Shown: positions 52,731-60,513 of the stretch, one piece after another
Position numbering within the stretch: position 1 is the stretch's first letter
Layout of the letters: every line of letters starts with the position of its first letter
Assembly: GCF_007785815.1 (NCBI RefSeq)
Contig: NZ_VNIM01000009.1
Coordinates: 1 to 64,000 of the forward strand
DNA from: Alterirhizorhabdus solaris
GTDB taxonomy: Bacteria; Pseudomonadota; Alphaproteobacteria; Sphingomonadales; Sphingomonadaceae
Reading direction: 5' to 3'
DNA length: 64,000 nt
Position numbers and translations under genes: made by a program
The notes under the pieces: model-generated
Seen by the model: only the letters and a program-made list of their open reading frames with translations
What the model was told of the DNA's origin: nothing
The model's database searches: none

Positions 52731-54152
52731 TCAACCGGCGGGCAGGGCGACCGCGCGTTCGCCCCCCAGCGGGGACGGCGCGCGCCATCCGCCGTAGCGA
52801 TAGTAGAGCCCGTTGAGGATCATCGAGATCGCGGCGCCGAGCGGGAAGCTCCACCAGAGCGCGTCCACGCCCAGCACCGGCTCCAGCACGAGCGCCGCCC
52901 CGATCCGCCCCGGCCCGAACGCGACGAACAGGGCGATCAGCGGCACCACCACCGCGCCGTTCGCCCGCACGACCGACGACATGGCCAGCGTCGATCCCTG
53001 CAGGATGAAGCTCCAGCTGGCGAGCAGGTTGAGATGTTGCGCGATGGCGATCGCCCCCGGATCGTGCGGCAGGAAGAAGCGGAGCAGCGGGCCATCGAAA
53101 AGCGCGGTGAGGATCACGAGCATGCCGGTCGCCACCGCGTTGATCGCCACGCCGACATAGGCGATGCGATCGACACGGCCCCACGCGCCGGCCCCGATAT
53201 TCTGCGCGACCATGCCGCTGATCGCCATGCCGATCGCGATCGCCGGCATCTGCACATAGGCCCACAGCTGGTTCGCCGCGCCGAAGGCCGCGATGGTCGC
53301 GGTGCCATGCCGGTTGACGAGGCTCATCATCACCAGCGACGAGCCGGCGATCACGAGCATCTGCAAGCCCAGCGGAACTCCCTTGAGGACGAAGACCCGC
53401 ACGAGCGACGCGCTGGGGCGAAGATAGGCCCATTCCGCCTCGCGCAGCCGAACCGGCCGGTCCCGCGCATAGACCGCGGCGAGCAGGATCGCGATCGTGA
53501 CGGCGCCGGCCAGCGCCGTCGCCAGTGCCGAACCGGCCGTGCCCATCGCCGGGATCGGCCCGTAGCCCCGGATCAGGATCGGGTTCGCGACGATCTCCAC
53601 CACGATGCCGGGGAGCATCGCGAGCAGCGGCGTCACTGAATCGCCCGCGCCGCGCACGATCATGGACACGGCGATCGTCATCAGCGTTGCCGGCAGCCCG
53701 ACGAACATCATGCGCAGGTAAGGCAGCGCGTAGGGCACGATCTGCGCCGGGGTGCCGAGCCAGTCGAGGATGCGCGGCGACAGCATCCAGCCGGCGATGC
53801 CGACGCCGATGCTGATCGCCACGAACAGCGTGAAGCCCGATCCGGTCACCCGCCGCGCGCCATCCACGTCGCCGCGTCCGACATGCTGCCCGACCATGAC
53901 CGACACGGCCGTGCTGAGACCGAACATGACCGAATAGAGCAGGAATATGACGAGGTTGGCGTTGGACGTCGCCGCAAGCCCGATCCCGCCGAGATAATGG
54001 CCGACCCAGATCGCATTGATCGATGCGTTCAGCGATTGCAGCGCGTTGGCGCCAAGCACCGGCAGGGCGTATAGCAGGAGCGCGGGAACGACCGGGCCGG
54101 AGGTCAGCGCGCTTGGCCCGGATGTCACAGGAACAGTCTCCACGGCATGCAC
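52731..54152 (-). CDS. MATE-family efflux transporter
   Basis: 473 residues from GTG 54152; GTG 54143 is also possible and no strong ribosome site is visible for either. Twelve hydrophobic helices in two halves; helix 1 carries LPVLGANALQSLNASINAIW and helix 7 QMLVIAGSSLVMMSLVNRHG. DinF/NorM-like cation-coupled exporter in the inner membrane, probably removing a toxic substrate or by-product. Its own copy of the regulon palindrome lies 39 nt upstream. Confidence 0.9.
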   Translation of the reverse strand: MHAVETVPVTSGPSALTSGPVVPALLLYALPVLGANALQSLNASINAIWVGHYLGGIGLAATSNANLVIFLLYSVMFGLSTAVSVMVGQHVGRGDVDGARRVTGSGFTLFVAISIGVGIAGWMLSPRILDWLGTPAQIVPYALPYLRMMFVGLPATLMTIAVSMIVRGAGDSVTPLLAMLPGIVVEIVANPILIRGYGPIPAMGTAGSALATALAGAVTIAILLAAVYARDRPVRLREAEWAYLRPSASLVRVFVLKGVPLGLQMLVIAGSSLVMMSLVNRHGTATIAAFGAANQLWAYVQMPAIAIGMAISGMVAQNIGAGAWGRVDRIAYVGVAINAVATGMLVILTALFDGPLLRFFLPHDPGAIAIAQHLNLLASWSFILQGSTLAMSSVVRANGAVVVPLIALFVAFGPGRIGAALVLEPVLGVDALWWSFPLGAAISMILNGLYYRYGGWRAPSPLGGERAVALPAG

Positions 54153-54191
54153 CGGCGGCGGCTTAGACCGTTCGATCGCTGACCGCCAGAA

Positions 54192-54211
54192 TTGACCTAC
54201 TAATATATCAA
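54192..54211. promoter_or_regulatory. Regulon palindrome, site 10 (MATE gene)
   Basis: Reads TTG-AC-CTA-CTAA-TAT-AT-CAA, 11 of 12 fixed positions. It lies 39 nt upstream of GTG 54152 and is the rightmost copy, marking the edge of the regulon. Confidence 0.7.
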
Positions 54212-54263
54212 ATGACGGGCGGGTGTAACCCTCTGACCGGGATGATACGAGGCCGGACCCCCG

Positions 54264-54386
54264 ACCGCTTATCCTGTTGGGCCATTGAGCCTGCCGAAAT
54301 GGCGTCTCCAAGGAGGGCAGGGTGGCATCGACGTCCTTCGAGACGGGGCTTCGTCTTCGCTCGGTCCCCCTTCAGGATGAGCGGGT
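54264..54386. repeat. Dispersed intergenic palindromic repeat, copy 3
   Basis: Begins ACCGCTTATCCTGTTGG and ends CTTCAGGATGAGCGGGT; the middle shares CCATTGAGCCTGCCGA and CTTCGAGACG with the other copies. More degenerate than copies 1 and 2. It lies between the MATE gene's promoter and the end of the membrane-protein gene. Confidence 0.65.
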
Positions 54387-54406
54387 CAGCTTTCCGTCAC
54401 CGGATT

Positions 54407-55060
54407 CTACGCCGGTGTCGCGATACCCAGATAGGCCGCCAGGCCGACGAGCACCCAGATGGTGATGACGGACACGCGCGCCCGGTTGTTGACCTGCCTG
54501 ATCGTGGCGTCGGTCTCGGCCGTCGGCCCGGTGGCGGTCATCTCGCGGATCGCGCCGAACAGGGGAACAAGCTGGCGCCGCACGACCAGCCCGAGCGCGA
54601 CGCAACCGGCCAGCAGGCACAGCTTCACCGCGATGAAGAAGGGCATCTCCCGCAGGCCGGCCAGTCCCGCGATCCCCGCAAGCCCGAACGCCGTCACGCA
54701 CAGATAGCGGATCGCCAGATCGAGCTTCCTGATCGCGCCACCGCCGCCATGCTGGAGGTGGACGGCCCATGCAAGCGCGAGCCAGCCCACGAACAGCACC
54801 GCCATGAGGGCGGGGATGAGGCCGGACACATCGACCCACCCCTTCGCCCATGCGAGCGCCAGCCCGGTCGGATACGCCAGGATCAGGGTGGTGCGCGGCG
54901 CCATGTCGATGTTGTTCAGGATCTTCACGGCCATCATCCGCTCCGCCACGGAGCGTTTGGGATCAGTCATGAAGCCGGACGTATAGAAGGCACCGAGATC
55001 ACCGCCCAGCCAGTAGACGAACACCAGCACATGCAGCAGGGTAAGCAAAGCAACGACCAC
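54407..55060 (-). CDS. Membrane protein of unknown function
   Basis: 217 residues with five or six hydrophobic helices (VVALLTLLHVLVFVYWLGGD, LIPALMAVLFVGWLALAWAV, FGLAGIAGLAGL, FIAVKLCLLAGCVALGLVV, VITIWVLVGLAAYLGI). The first helix with LHVLVFVYWLGGD recalls CopD/DUF-type integral membrane proteins that carry His in helix 1. No clear function; no regulatory palindrome, so probably outside the regulon. Confidence 0.75.
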   Translation of the reverse strand: MVVALLTLLHVLVFVYWLGGDLGAFYTSGFMTDPKRSVAERMMAVKILNNIDMAPRTTLILAYPTGLALAWAKGWVDVSGLIPALMAVLFVGWLALAWAVHLQHGGGGAIRKLDLAIRYLCVTAFGLAGIAGLAGLREMPFFIAVKLCLLAGCVALGLVVRRQLVPLFGAIREMTATGPTAETDATIRQVNNRARVSVITIWVLVGLAAYLGIATPA

Positions 55061-55140
55061 GATCCAAACCCTTTTCGGTCATCTCGAACGGGTCGTTCTG
55101 GTCGTGTCGCCGGACCGGCGTCAATTTGAGTAATGGCCGG

Positions 55141-56472
55141 TTAGAGGAACAGTCCCTCGGCCCGGGCGCTTTCGGCCAGCCCGTCGCGAAAATCCGGGTG
55201 GGCGATGGCGATGAGCGCGCGCGCCCGTTCCGCCGTCGATTTACCTTTCAGTTCGGCATGGCCGTATTCGGTGACGACAATGTGGGTATCGGTGCGCGGC
55301 GTCGTCACCGGGCCGCTCAGCCTCGCCACGATGCGCGACACCGTGCCGCCCGCCGCGGTGGAGTGGCAGGCGATGATCGACTTGCCGCCCGGCGAGGCAT
55401 AGGCGCCGCGCACGAAATCGAGCTGTCCGCCCGTGGCGCTATACTGGCGGCCGTTGCGATATTCGGAATTGCACGCGCCCTGCAGATCGACCTCCAGCGT
55501 CGCATTCACCGACACGACGTTGGCGTTGCGCGCGATGACCGCCGGGTCGTTCACATGATCGACGGGATGGGCCTCGACAGCCTCGTTGTCGTTCAGAAAG
55601 TCGTAGAGTGCCGCATCGCCCAGCGCGAAGGTGAAGATCGACCGGCCGGCATGGATCTGCTTGCGGCTGTTATCGACGACGCCCGACCGGATGAGCCTGA
55701 CCAGGCCGCTGGTCATCATCTCGGTATGGATGCCCAGGTGGCGATGGTAGCGGAGCGCCGCGCATACCGCATCGGGCAGCGCGCCGATGCCCATCTGGAG
55801 GCAGGCGCCATCTGCCACCAGCCCGGCGATGATCCGGCCGATCGCATCGTCGGCCGGGGAGCCTTGCGCGGTGGCAAGCTCGAACAGCGGCACCTCGTTC
55901 TCGACGAGCGCCGCGACCTGCGAGATGTGGATCATGCTGTCCCCGCGAACATGCGGCATGCGGGGATTGACCTCGAGGATCACCCGCACCCCGGGTTTGC
56001 GCGAGACGGCGAGCGAATAATCGACGCTCGTGCCGAGGCTGAAATTGCCGTCCGCATCCATCGGCGAGACGGTGGCGAGCAGTGTGTCGACCCCGATATG
56101 CTCGCGCATGGCGCGCGGCACCTGGCTGAAGTTGGACGGCAGCACGCTGGTGACGGGGAGTCGCTGCGCGACGCGCACCGCATCGAGCGCGCGTTCGACG
56201 CTCCCGTGAAAGAAGCTCATGGGCGTCACATGCTCTCTCAGCGCGAAATCGAGTACGCTCCTGCCGGCGCTCGGCATCGACAGAAGATAGTAAAGGGAGA
56301 GATCGCGGACCCCGCCCGCGCGCACCCGTTCCGCCAGGGCGGCAAGTATGGCGGGCGGGGCGCCAGCACCCAGGGCCATGGTCGCCTTCGCACCGGATGG
56401 AATGAGAGCGGCCGCCTCCGCGGCGTTCACCAGCCGATCGCGATAGTGTCCGATGTGAGGGGATCGTGTCAC
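55141..56472 (-). CDS. Acetyl-CoA hydrolase/4-hydroxybutyrate CoA-transferase family
   Basis: 443 residues. GIHTEMMTSGLVRLI carries the Glu expected at the active site (about 250), MGIGALPDAV (about 225) matches the CoA-binding loop, and IIACHSTAAGGTVSRIV precedes a C-terminal VVTEYGHAELKGKS. Length is normal. It transfers CoA between acetyl-CoA and short or hydroxy acids. It has no palindrome upstream, so it may be core metabolism next to the island or a partner for its acid products. Confidence 0.9.
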   Translation of the reverse strand: MTRSPHIGHYRDRLVNAAEAAALIPSGAKATMALGAGAPPAILAALAERVRAGGVRDLSLYYLLSMPSAGRSVLDFALREHVTPMSFFHGSVERALDAVRVAQRLPVTSVLPSNFSQVPRAMREHIGVDTLLATVSPMDADGNFSLGTSVDYSLAVSRKPGVRVILEVNPRMPHVRGDSMIHISQVAALVENEVPLFELATAQGSPADDAIGRIIAGLVADGACLQMGIGALPDAVCAALRYHRHLGIHTEMMTSGLVRLIRSGVVDNSRKQIHAGRSIFTFALGDAALYDFLNDNEAVEAHPVDHVNDPAVIARNANVVSVNATLEVDLQGACNSEYRNGRQYSATGGQLDFVRGAYASPGGKSIIACHSTAAGGTVSRIVARLSGPVTTPRTDTHIVVTEYGHAELKGKSTAERARALIAIAHPDFRDGLAESARAEGLFL

Positions 56473-56747
56473 GGCAGGCCCTCTCCTGTGCCTCTGATCC
56501 GGGGTCGCTTATCGCCTCGAGCGATCAGCGCCTGAAGTTTGGTGCTACCCCCTATCGGACGGAGTTCCAAGGCAGCTCCAATGTGCCCGACGCCGAGGCT
56601 ACCGTGGACACACGAAGCGTGGATCGAGGACGGCGCCGCTTTCCTTCCTGTCCCGAAAGCCGAAGACCCCAGGCGCGGACGCAAACCTCGCCGCTTCCCA
56701 CAGCTGCCTGCCCCGGAGGGCGCTTTATCTCTACATTCGGGGAAAAA
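56473..56747. other. Intergenic gap without a supported gene
   Basis: 275 nt between the CoA-transferase and the tRNA fragment. A short open frame contains a Trp-Pro-Arg-rich stretch with RRGRKPRR that faintly resembles the start of IS5-type transposases, but it is too short and weak to call. Likely accumulated junction DNA at the island edge. Confidence 0.5.
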
Positions 56748-56795
56748 TGGTGCTGCCGGTGAGGATTGAACTCACGACCTCTGCCTTGCCAAGGC
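56748..56795 (-). tRNA. tRNA 3'-end fragment, probable attachment-site scar
   Basis: On the minus strand the last 48 nt of a tRNA are legible: loop TTGGCAA, stem GGCAG, variable AGGTC, T-arm GTGAG-TTCAATC-CTCAC, acceptor strand CGGCAGC, then ACCA. The 5' half (D-arm and acceptor GCTGCCG) is missing, and pairing breaks down just before the anticodon loop. A CCA-tailed 3' half next to an integrase is the usual result of tyrosine-recombinase integration. The tRNA identity is uncertain (the fragment looks like a Thr- or Ala-type tRNA). Confidence 0.75.
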
Positions 56796-56933
56796 TTGAG
56801 ATGATAATAATCGTAGTGTTTTAGACTTCATCTCACTTCATCGTTCGCCATTATGTCACTGAAAATCAGCGACTAAAGTTCATCGCACATCATCTTAGCT
56901 GACCGCACTCAACATCAGCCTGATGACCCGGCG

Positions 56934-57717
56934 ATGACCATTCCGGTCTGCCAGAATTGGGAGATCGAAGTGACCCTCCATGCTCCAAAGCGGCGCGACA
57001 AGACCACCGCACGCATCAACAAGTCAACCGTGGACGGCATGGTCCCGCCGGCAGCCGGCACGCGGAGCGTACTTTGGGACACGGAGTTGAAATGCTTCGG
57101 GGTGCGGATCACAGCCAACGGGGTCCGCACCTATGTGCTGCGCTACCGCATGGGGGGCGCCGACACGCCACAGCGAATGCTGACGATCGGACGGCACGGA
57201 TCGCCCTGGACCGCGGAACTCGCCCGCAAGCGAGCGGTCGAGCTCCTGTCGCAGGTGCGTCTAGGCACGGACAACGTGGCCGCGCGCGACGCCGCCAAGG
57301 CAACCGCCGTCGCCGACGTGGCTGCCCGGGCCGACCGCATGTTCGCCGCCTTCGCCGACATCTGGATAAAGGAGCATGTACAGCGCGACAGGTTGCGCAG
57401 CGAGACGGACATCAAGGGAGTCGTAGAGCGCGACCTAAAGCCTGCGCTCACCAGCAAAACGATCGACGAGATCACGAAGGCGGATGTCACCGCCATTCTG
57501 AACGCGATTGGCGACCGAAGCGAGGCGGCGGCGAACAAGGCGCACAAGTGGCTCCGGGCGATGTACAACTGGATGATCGAGAAAGGACATATCGACCGCT
57601 CGCCGCTCCACCGCATGGGGCGACCCTACAAGGAGGGAGAGCGCACCCGGGTCCTACGCCTGGGTGAACTTGTCGTTCTATGGGTAGCGCTAGAGGCAGT
57701 CGCGGAGCCCTTCCGCC
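56934..57717 (+). pseudogene. Truncated tyrosine integrase (P4/DUF4102 type), catalytic domain lost
   Basis: About 260 codons keep the N-terminal arm-binding domain (SVLWDTELKCFGVRITANGV, YRMGG, TIGRHGSPW) and the SAM-like core-binding domain (AFADIWIKEH, AANKAHKWLRAMYNWMIEKG). The homology stops near RVLRLGELVVLWVALEAVAE. Beyond about 57717 the plus-strand frame stays open but is antisense to a different remnant. The catalytic R-H-R-Y half is absent, so the protein cannot recombine DNA. It lies 138 nt from the tRNA fragment, as expected for an element integrated in a tRNA. Confidence 0.8.
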
Positions 57718-57968
57718 TGCCGCGCCGGTATCCAATCTTGCAGCGCCCACTCTCGTGGAGGCACCTCCAAGCCCTCCCAAGCGCTGATGTCGATCAGGGG
57801 CAGCATCGCTGCCGGCGGGTTCGCAGCCGCGCCTGTGAGCGCCCGCAGATCGTCTGCGGAGCCATCCCAATCCATGATGTCACCCTTAGTGGGCAGCCCC
57901 GGAAGGTCGAGGATATGCGCGTCGCCGCCAGCCAACCTTATATCGTGCAGCGCACGTTCGGCGAAAGC
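57718..57968 (-). pseudogene. Remnant of toprim/RepA-like mobile-element replication gene
   Basis: On the minus strand the tail of one frame reads LDLPGLPTKGDIMDWDGSAD, a motif seen at the end of toprim/primase domains, followed by PREWALQDWIPARQA, which resembles the segment before Walker A in RepA-like AAA ATPases of plasmids and phages. The Walker A itself is missing; the sequence breaks at the junction with the integrase remnant. A fragment only. Confidence 0.6.
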
Positions 57969-58472
57969 ACGGCCCGCCTTCATCCGGATCGCCGGGACGG
58001 TCCACAGCGCTGCGCTCAGGTCGATTTCCGCCCACGTGGCGCCCAGCACTTCACCAGAGCGCGCCGCTGTCAGAATCGCAAACTCCAGCGCACGCGCCGC
58101 CGTCGCCTCCCGGTCCCGCAGATCGGCCATGAAGGCAGGAACCTCAACATAAGGCAACGCCGCATGGTGGCCGCGCGAAAGCCGCTGCCGCTTGGGTAAG
58201 AGCTGGTCGAGGTGGCCACGCCACCGTGCCGGGTTCTCGCCGGATCGCAGGCCTTTGGCTTTAGCAGAGTCTAGTACGTTCTCAATTCGGCCGCGCAGGC
58301 GCTCCGCTGTCTCGGGCGTGCGCTGCCAGAGCGGTTGCAGCACTTCCAGAACGTCGCGGGTCGCGATCGTCTCGACCATCCGTGCGCGGATCGGAGCCGC
58401 ATATTTCGTCAGGGTCATGGTCCATTGTGCCGCATGCTTTGCGTTGCGCCATGATGGACGCATGGCTTCCAT
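57969..58472 (-). pseudogene. Second integrase remnant (central part), fused in frame to the RepA-like remnant
   Basis: About 168 codons: RPSWRNAKHAAQWTMTLTKY, then core-binding helices (VLEVLQPLWQRTPETAERLR) and the first catalytic Arg region FAILTAARSGEVLGATWAEI. It stops after ALWTVPAIRMKAGR, where the RepA-like piece is fused in frame. The N-terminus is cut by the IS element on its right. It differs from the plus-strand integrase and comes from another element. Confidence 0.7.
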
Positions 58473-58490
58473 GTAGGCATGGGTTGTGAG

Positions 58491-59396
58491 TCACGCTGCC
58501 ATATCGATGTTGTCTGCGGCAGCATAATATTGATCTTTGGCTTCGGCAGGCGGGATGTTGCCGATGGGTTCGAGCAGCCGGCGATGGTTGAACCAATCGA
58601 CCCATTCCAGCGTGGCGTACTCGACTGCTTCGAAGCTGCGCCAGGGTCCGCGGCGATGGATCACCTCAGCCTTGTAGAGGCCATTGATAGTCTCGGCCAA
58701 AGCGTTGTCGTAACTGTCGCCGACGCTGCCGACCGAGGGCTCGATCCCGGCTTCGGCAAGGCGCTCGGTGTACTTGATAGACACGTATTGCGACCCGCGA
58801 TCGCTATGGTGGACCAGGCCGCCGCGATGAGCCGGACGCCGATCATGAAGCGCCTGCTCGAGCGCATCCAGAACGAAGCTGGCATGTGCTGTCCTGCTGG
58901 CGCGCCAGCCGACGATCCGGCGGGCGTAGGTGTCGATGACGAAGGCAACGTAGACGAACCCCGCCCAAGTCGCGACGTAGGTAAAGTCGGACACCCACAG
59001 CATGTTCGGCGCTGGGGCGTAGAACTGCCGGTTGACGTGGTCGCGGGGGCATGGCGCCGTTTTGTCGCTGATGGTCGTGCGCACCGGCTTACCGCGGATT
59101 ACTCCTGCCAAGCCCATCTCGCGCATTAGCCGTTCCACGGTGCAGCGCGCGACCGCAAAGCCCTCCCGCATCATCTGCCGCCAGACCTTGCGCACGCCGT
59201 AGACCGCGAAGTTCTCGGCGAACACGCGGGTGATCTCGGGCTTGAGGGCCACATCCTGCCGCGCCCGCGCCGACAGGCGCGCTGGATCCTGTCGCTGCGC
59301 AACGCGCTCGTGATAAGTGGATGGGGCGATCGGCAGGACGCGGCAGATCGGCTCGACCCCATAGACATCGCGGTTATCGTCAATGAAGCCGATCAT
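58491..59396 (-). CDS. IS3-family transposase OrfB (DDE integrase domain)
   Basis: 301 residues if started at ATG 59396, which overlaps the orfA stop (ATGA). HTH_21-type segment ([20 protein letters not shown]), then rve integrase core: first Asp in [15 protein letters not shown], second in HHSDRGSQY, Glu in [17 protein letters not shown]. Normally made as an OrfAB fusion by -1 frameshifting upstream of the orfA stop, or by re-initiation. Intact by eye. Confidence 0.9.
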   Translation of the reverse strand: MIGFIDDNRDVYGVEPICRVLPIAPSTYHERVAQRQDPARLSARARQDVALKPEITRVFAENFAVYGVRKVWRQMMREGFAVARCTVERLMREMGLAGVIRGKPVRTTISDKTAPCPRDHVNRQFYAPAPNMLWVSDFTYVATWAGFVYVAFVIDTYARRIVGWRASRTAHASFVLDALEQALHDRRPAHRGGLVHHSDRGSQYVSIKYTERLAEAGIEPSVGSVGDSYDNALAETINGLYKAEVIHRRGPWRSFEAVEYATLEWVDWFNHRRLLEPIGNIPPAEAKDQYYAAADNIDMAA

Positions 59397-59719
59397 CGCT
59401 TGAACGGGCGGTCGAGCTCCGCCTGAGCAAAATACGCGGATGCCTTGCGCAGGATCTCGTTGGCCTGCCGCAGCTCGCGGACCTCGCGTTCCAGCGCCTT
59501 TACCTTGTCCGCCACCTCGGCCGGGACACCGGCGCGCTTGCCGCTGTCGACCTCGGCCTTCTTCACCCACTCGTGCAGCGTCTGCGGCACGCAGCCGATC
59601 TTCTCCGCGATCGACACCACCGTCGCCCATCGCGATGGATGATCCCGCTCATGATCGAACACCATCCGTACCGCTCGCTCGCGGACCTCGGGCGCAAACT
59701 TGTTCGTCGTCTTGCTCAT
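59393..59719 (-). CDS. IS3-family transposase OrfA (HTH)
   Basis: 108 residues. N-terminal HTH of the HTH_Tnp_1 type ([40 protein letters not shown]) followed by a leucine-zipper-like helix ([20 protein letters not shown]). Binds the IS ends and dimerises with OrfB. Confidence 0.9.
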   Translation of the reverse strand: MSKTTNKFAPEVRERAVRMVFDHERDHPSRWATVVSIAEKIGCVPQTLHEWVKKAEVDSGKRAGVPAEVADKVKALEREVRELRQANEILRKASAYFAQAELDRPFKR

Positions 59720-59769
59720 ACAGGCTCCGCCTTCTCGGGAGTTGGAGCCTCCGGCAAACCCGAGGCGGT

Positions 59770-60498
59770 TCAGGCCGCTTTTGGTGACGCGGTCGGAAGC
59801 AGGCTCTCCGCCTCATTAAGCAGAAGCTTGATCTGGTCAGGATCGCTCCAAGCGTCGCCTGTCTTGAGCTGGATCGCTACCACGCGACCGGGCGCGCCGC
59901 CGCGTGCCGCGAGGCTTTGCGCGTAGGCCGTGTCCGTGCCTGGCTTCCGCGAGTAGATCAGGAACTTGGTCGTCTTGGGCGCGGCCGCGATCAGAAGCGC
60001 GATTTCCCGATCGCCCGTCCCTAAGTCTTTCGGATCGAAGGTCGAGCGGTGGACGATCACAAGATCGGGCGCTGGGGTCAGGAAGTTGTCCCGCGCGGCT
60101 TGATCCCGACCAATGATCGCCGGTATCGCATCGAGCTTCCGATCTCTCAGTTGCTGGGCCAGGAAGTGGGCGTTGGTCTCACCATTCTCTGTGAGGGCCT
60201 TGCTATAGGCCTGCCCGGGATAGGCGGTGTCGAACACAATGACCCGAGGCCGCGTGGCCGCGGGTGGGGGCCCAGGCCCAGGCCCAGGCCCAGGCCCAGG
60301 CCCAGGACAGAACTTTAGCTTCTCACAGAGCAAGCTCCGGGTAGTCTCTGGGGCAAATGTCGCCGCTGAATAGGCGGCGATCGTCAGCAAGATCGCGGCA
60401 GCGACGAGATAGAGAATGTGGTGCGCAATCCAGCGAAGCCAGCCGATGATTGTGGACCAAAGCTCAGGATCCCCTGGCGTATCTTTCTTGCCTGCCAC
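59770..60498 (-). CDS. Membrane-anchored protein with Pro-Gly linker, 3' end possibly cut by the IS
   Basis: 242 residues. One membrane helix (about 25-48: [20 protein letters not shown]), a CEKLKFC segment, an even (PG)n linker, then a cytosolic or periplasmic alpha/beta domain (about 85-230: [48 protein letters not shown]). The domain recalls response-regulator- or TIR-like flavodoxin folds, but I cannot assign it. The stop codon at 59770-59772 coincides with the first TGA of the IS end, so the natural C-terminus may be missing. Confidence 0.7.
   Translation of the reverse strand: MAGKKDTPGDPELWSTIIGWLRWIAHHILYLVAAAILLTIAAYSAATFAPETTRSLLCEKLKFCPGPGPGPGPGPGPPPAATRPRVIVFDTAYPGQAYSKALTENGETNAHFLAQQLRDRKLDAIPAIIGRDQAARDNFLTPAPDLVIVHRSTFDPKDLGTGDREIALLIAAAPKTTKFLIYSRKPGTDTAYAQSLAARGGAPGRVVAIQLKTGDAWSDPDQIKLLLNEAESLLPTASPKAA
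60271..60306. repeat. Hexanucleotide tandem repeat (CCCAGG)x6
   Basis: Six exact copies of CCCAGG encode the alternating Pro-Gly linker of the minus-strand membrane protein. Copy-number change by slippage would lengthen or shorten the linker by two residues without shifting frame. Confidence 0.9.
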
Positions 60499-60513
60499 TA
60501 TCTGCCCCTCCTT

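Larger units (their letters stand above)
58480..59772 (-). mobile_element. IS3-family insertion sequence, one end eroded
   Basis: Contains orfA and orfB of the IS3 family. The orfA-side end is recognisable on the minus strand as TGAACCGCCTCGGGTTTGCC, with TG as first bases at 59772. The corresponding inverted repeat is not found beyond orfB (around 58470-58490), where the integrase remnant begins almost at once. The left end has therefore probably been lost; both transposase frames are intact. Confidence 0.75.

Noticed and set aside
56540-56770. Possible IS5-type transposase remnant
   Set aside because: Only a short RRGRKPRR-like stretch is suggestive; no transposase domain or inverted repeats.
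60271-60306. Phase-variable simple repeat
   Set aside because: The unit is six bases, so copy-number change alters linker length but not the frame; on/off switching is not expected.
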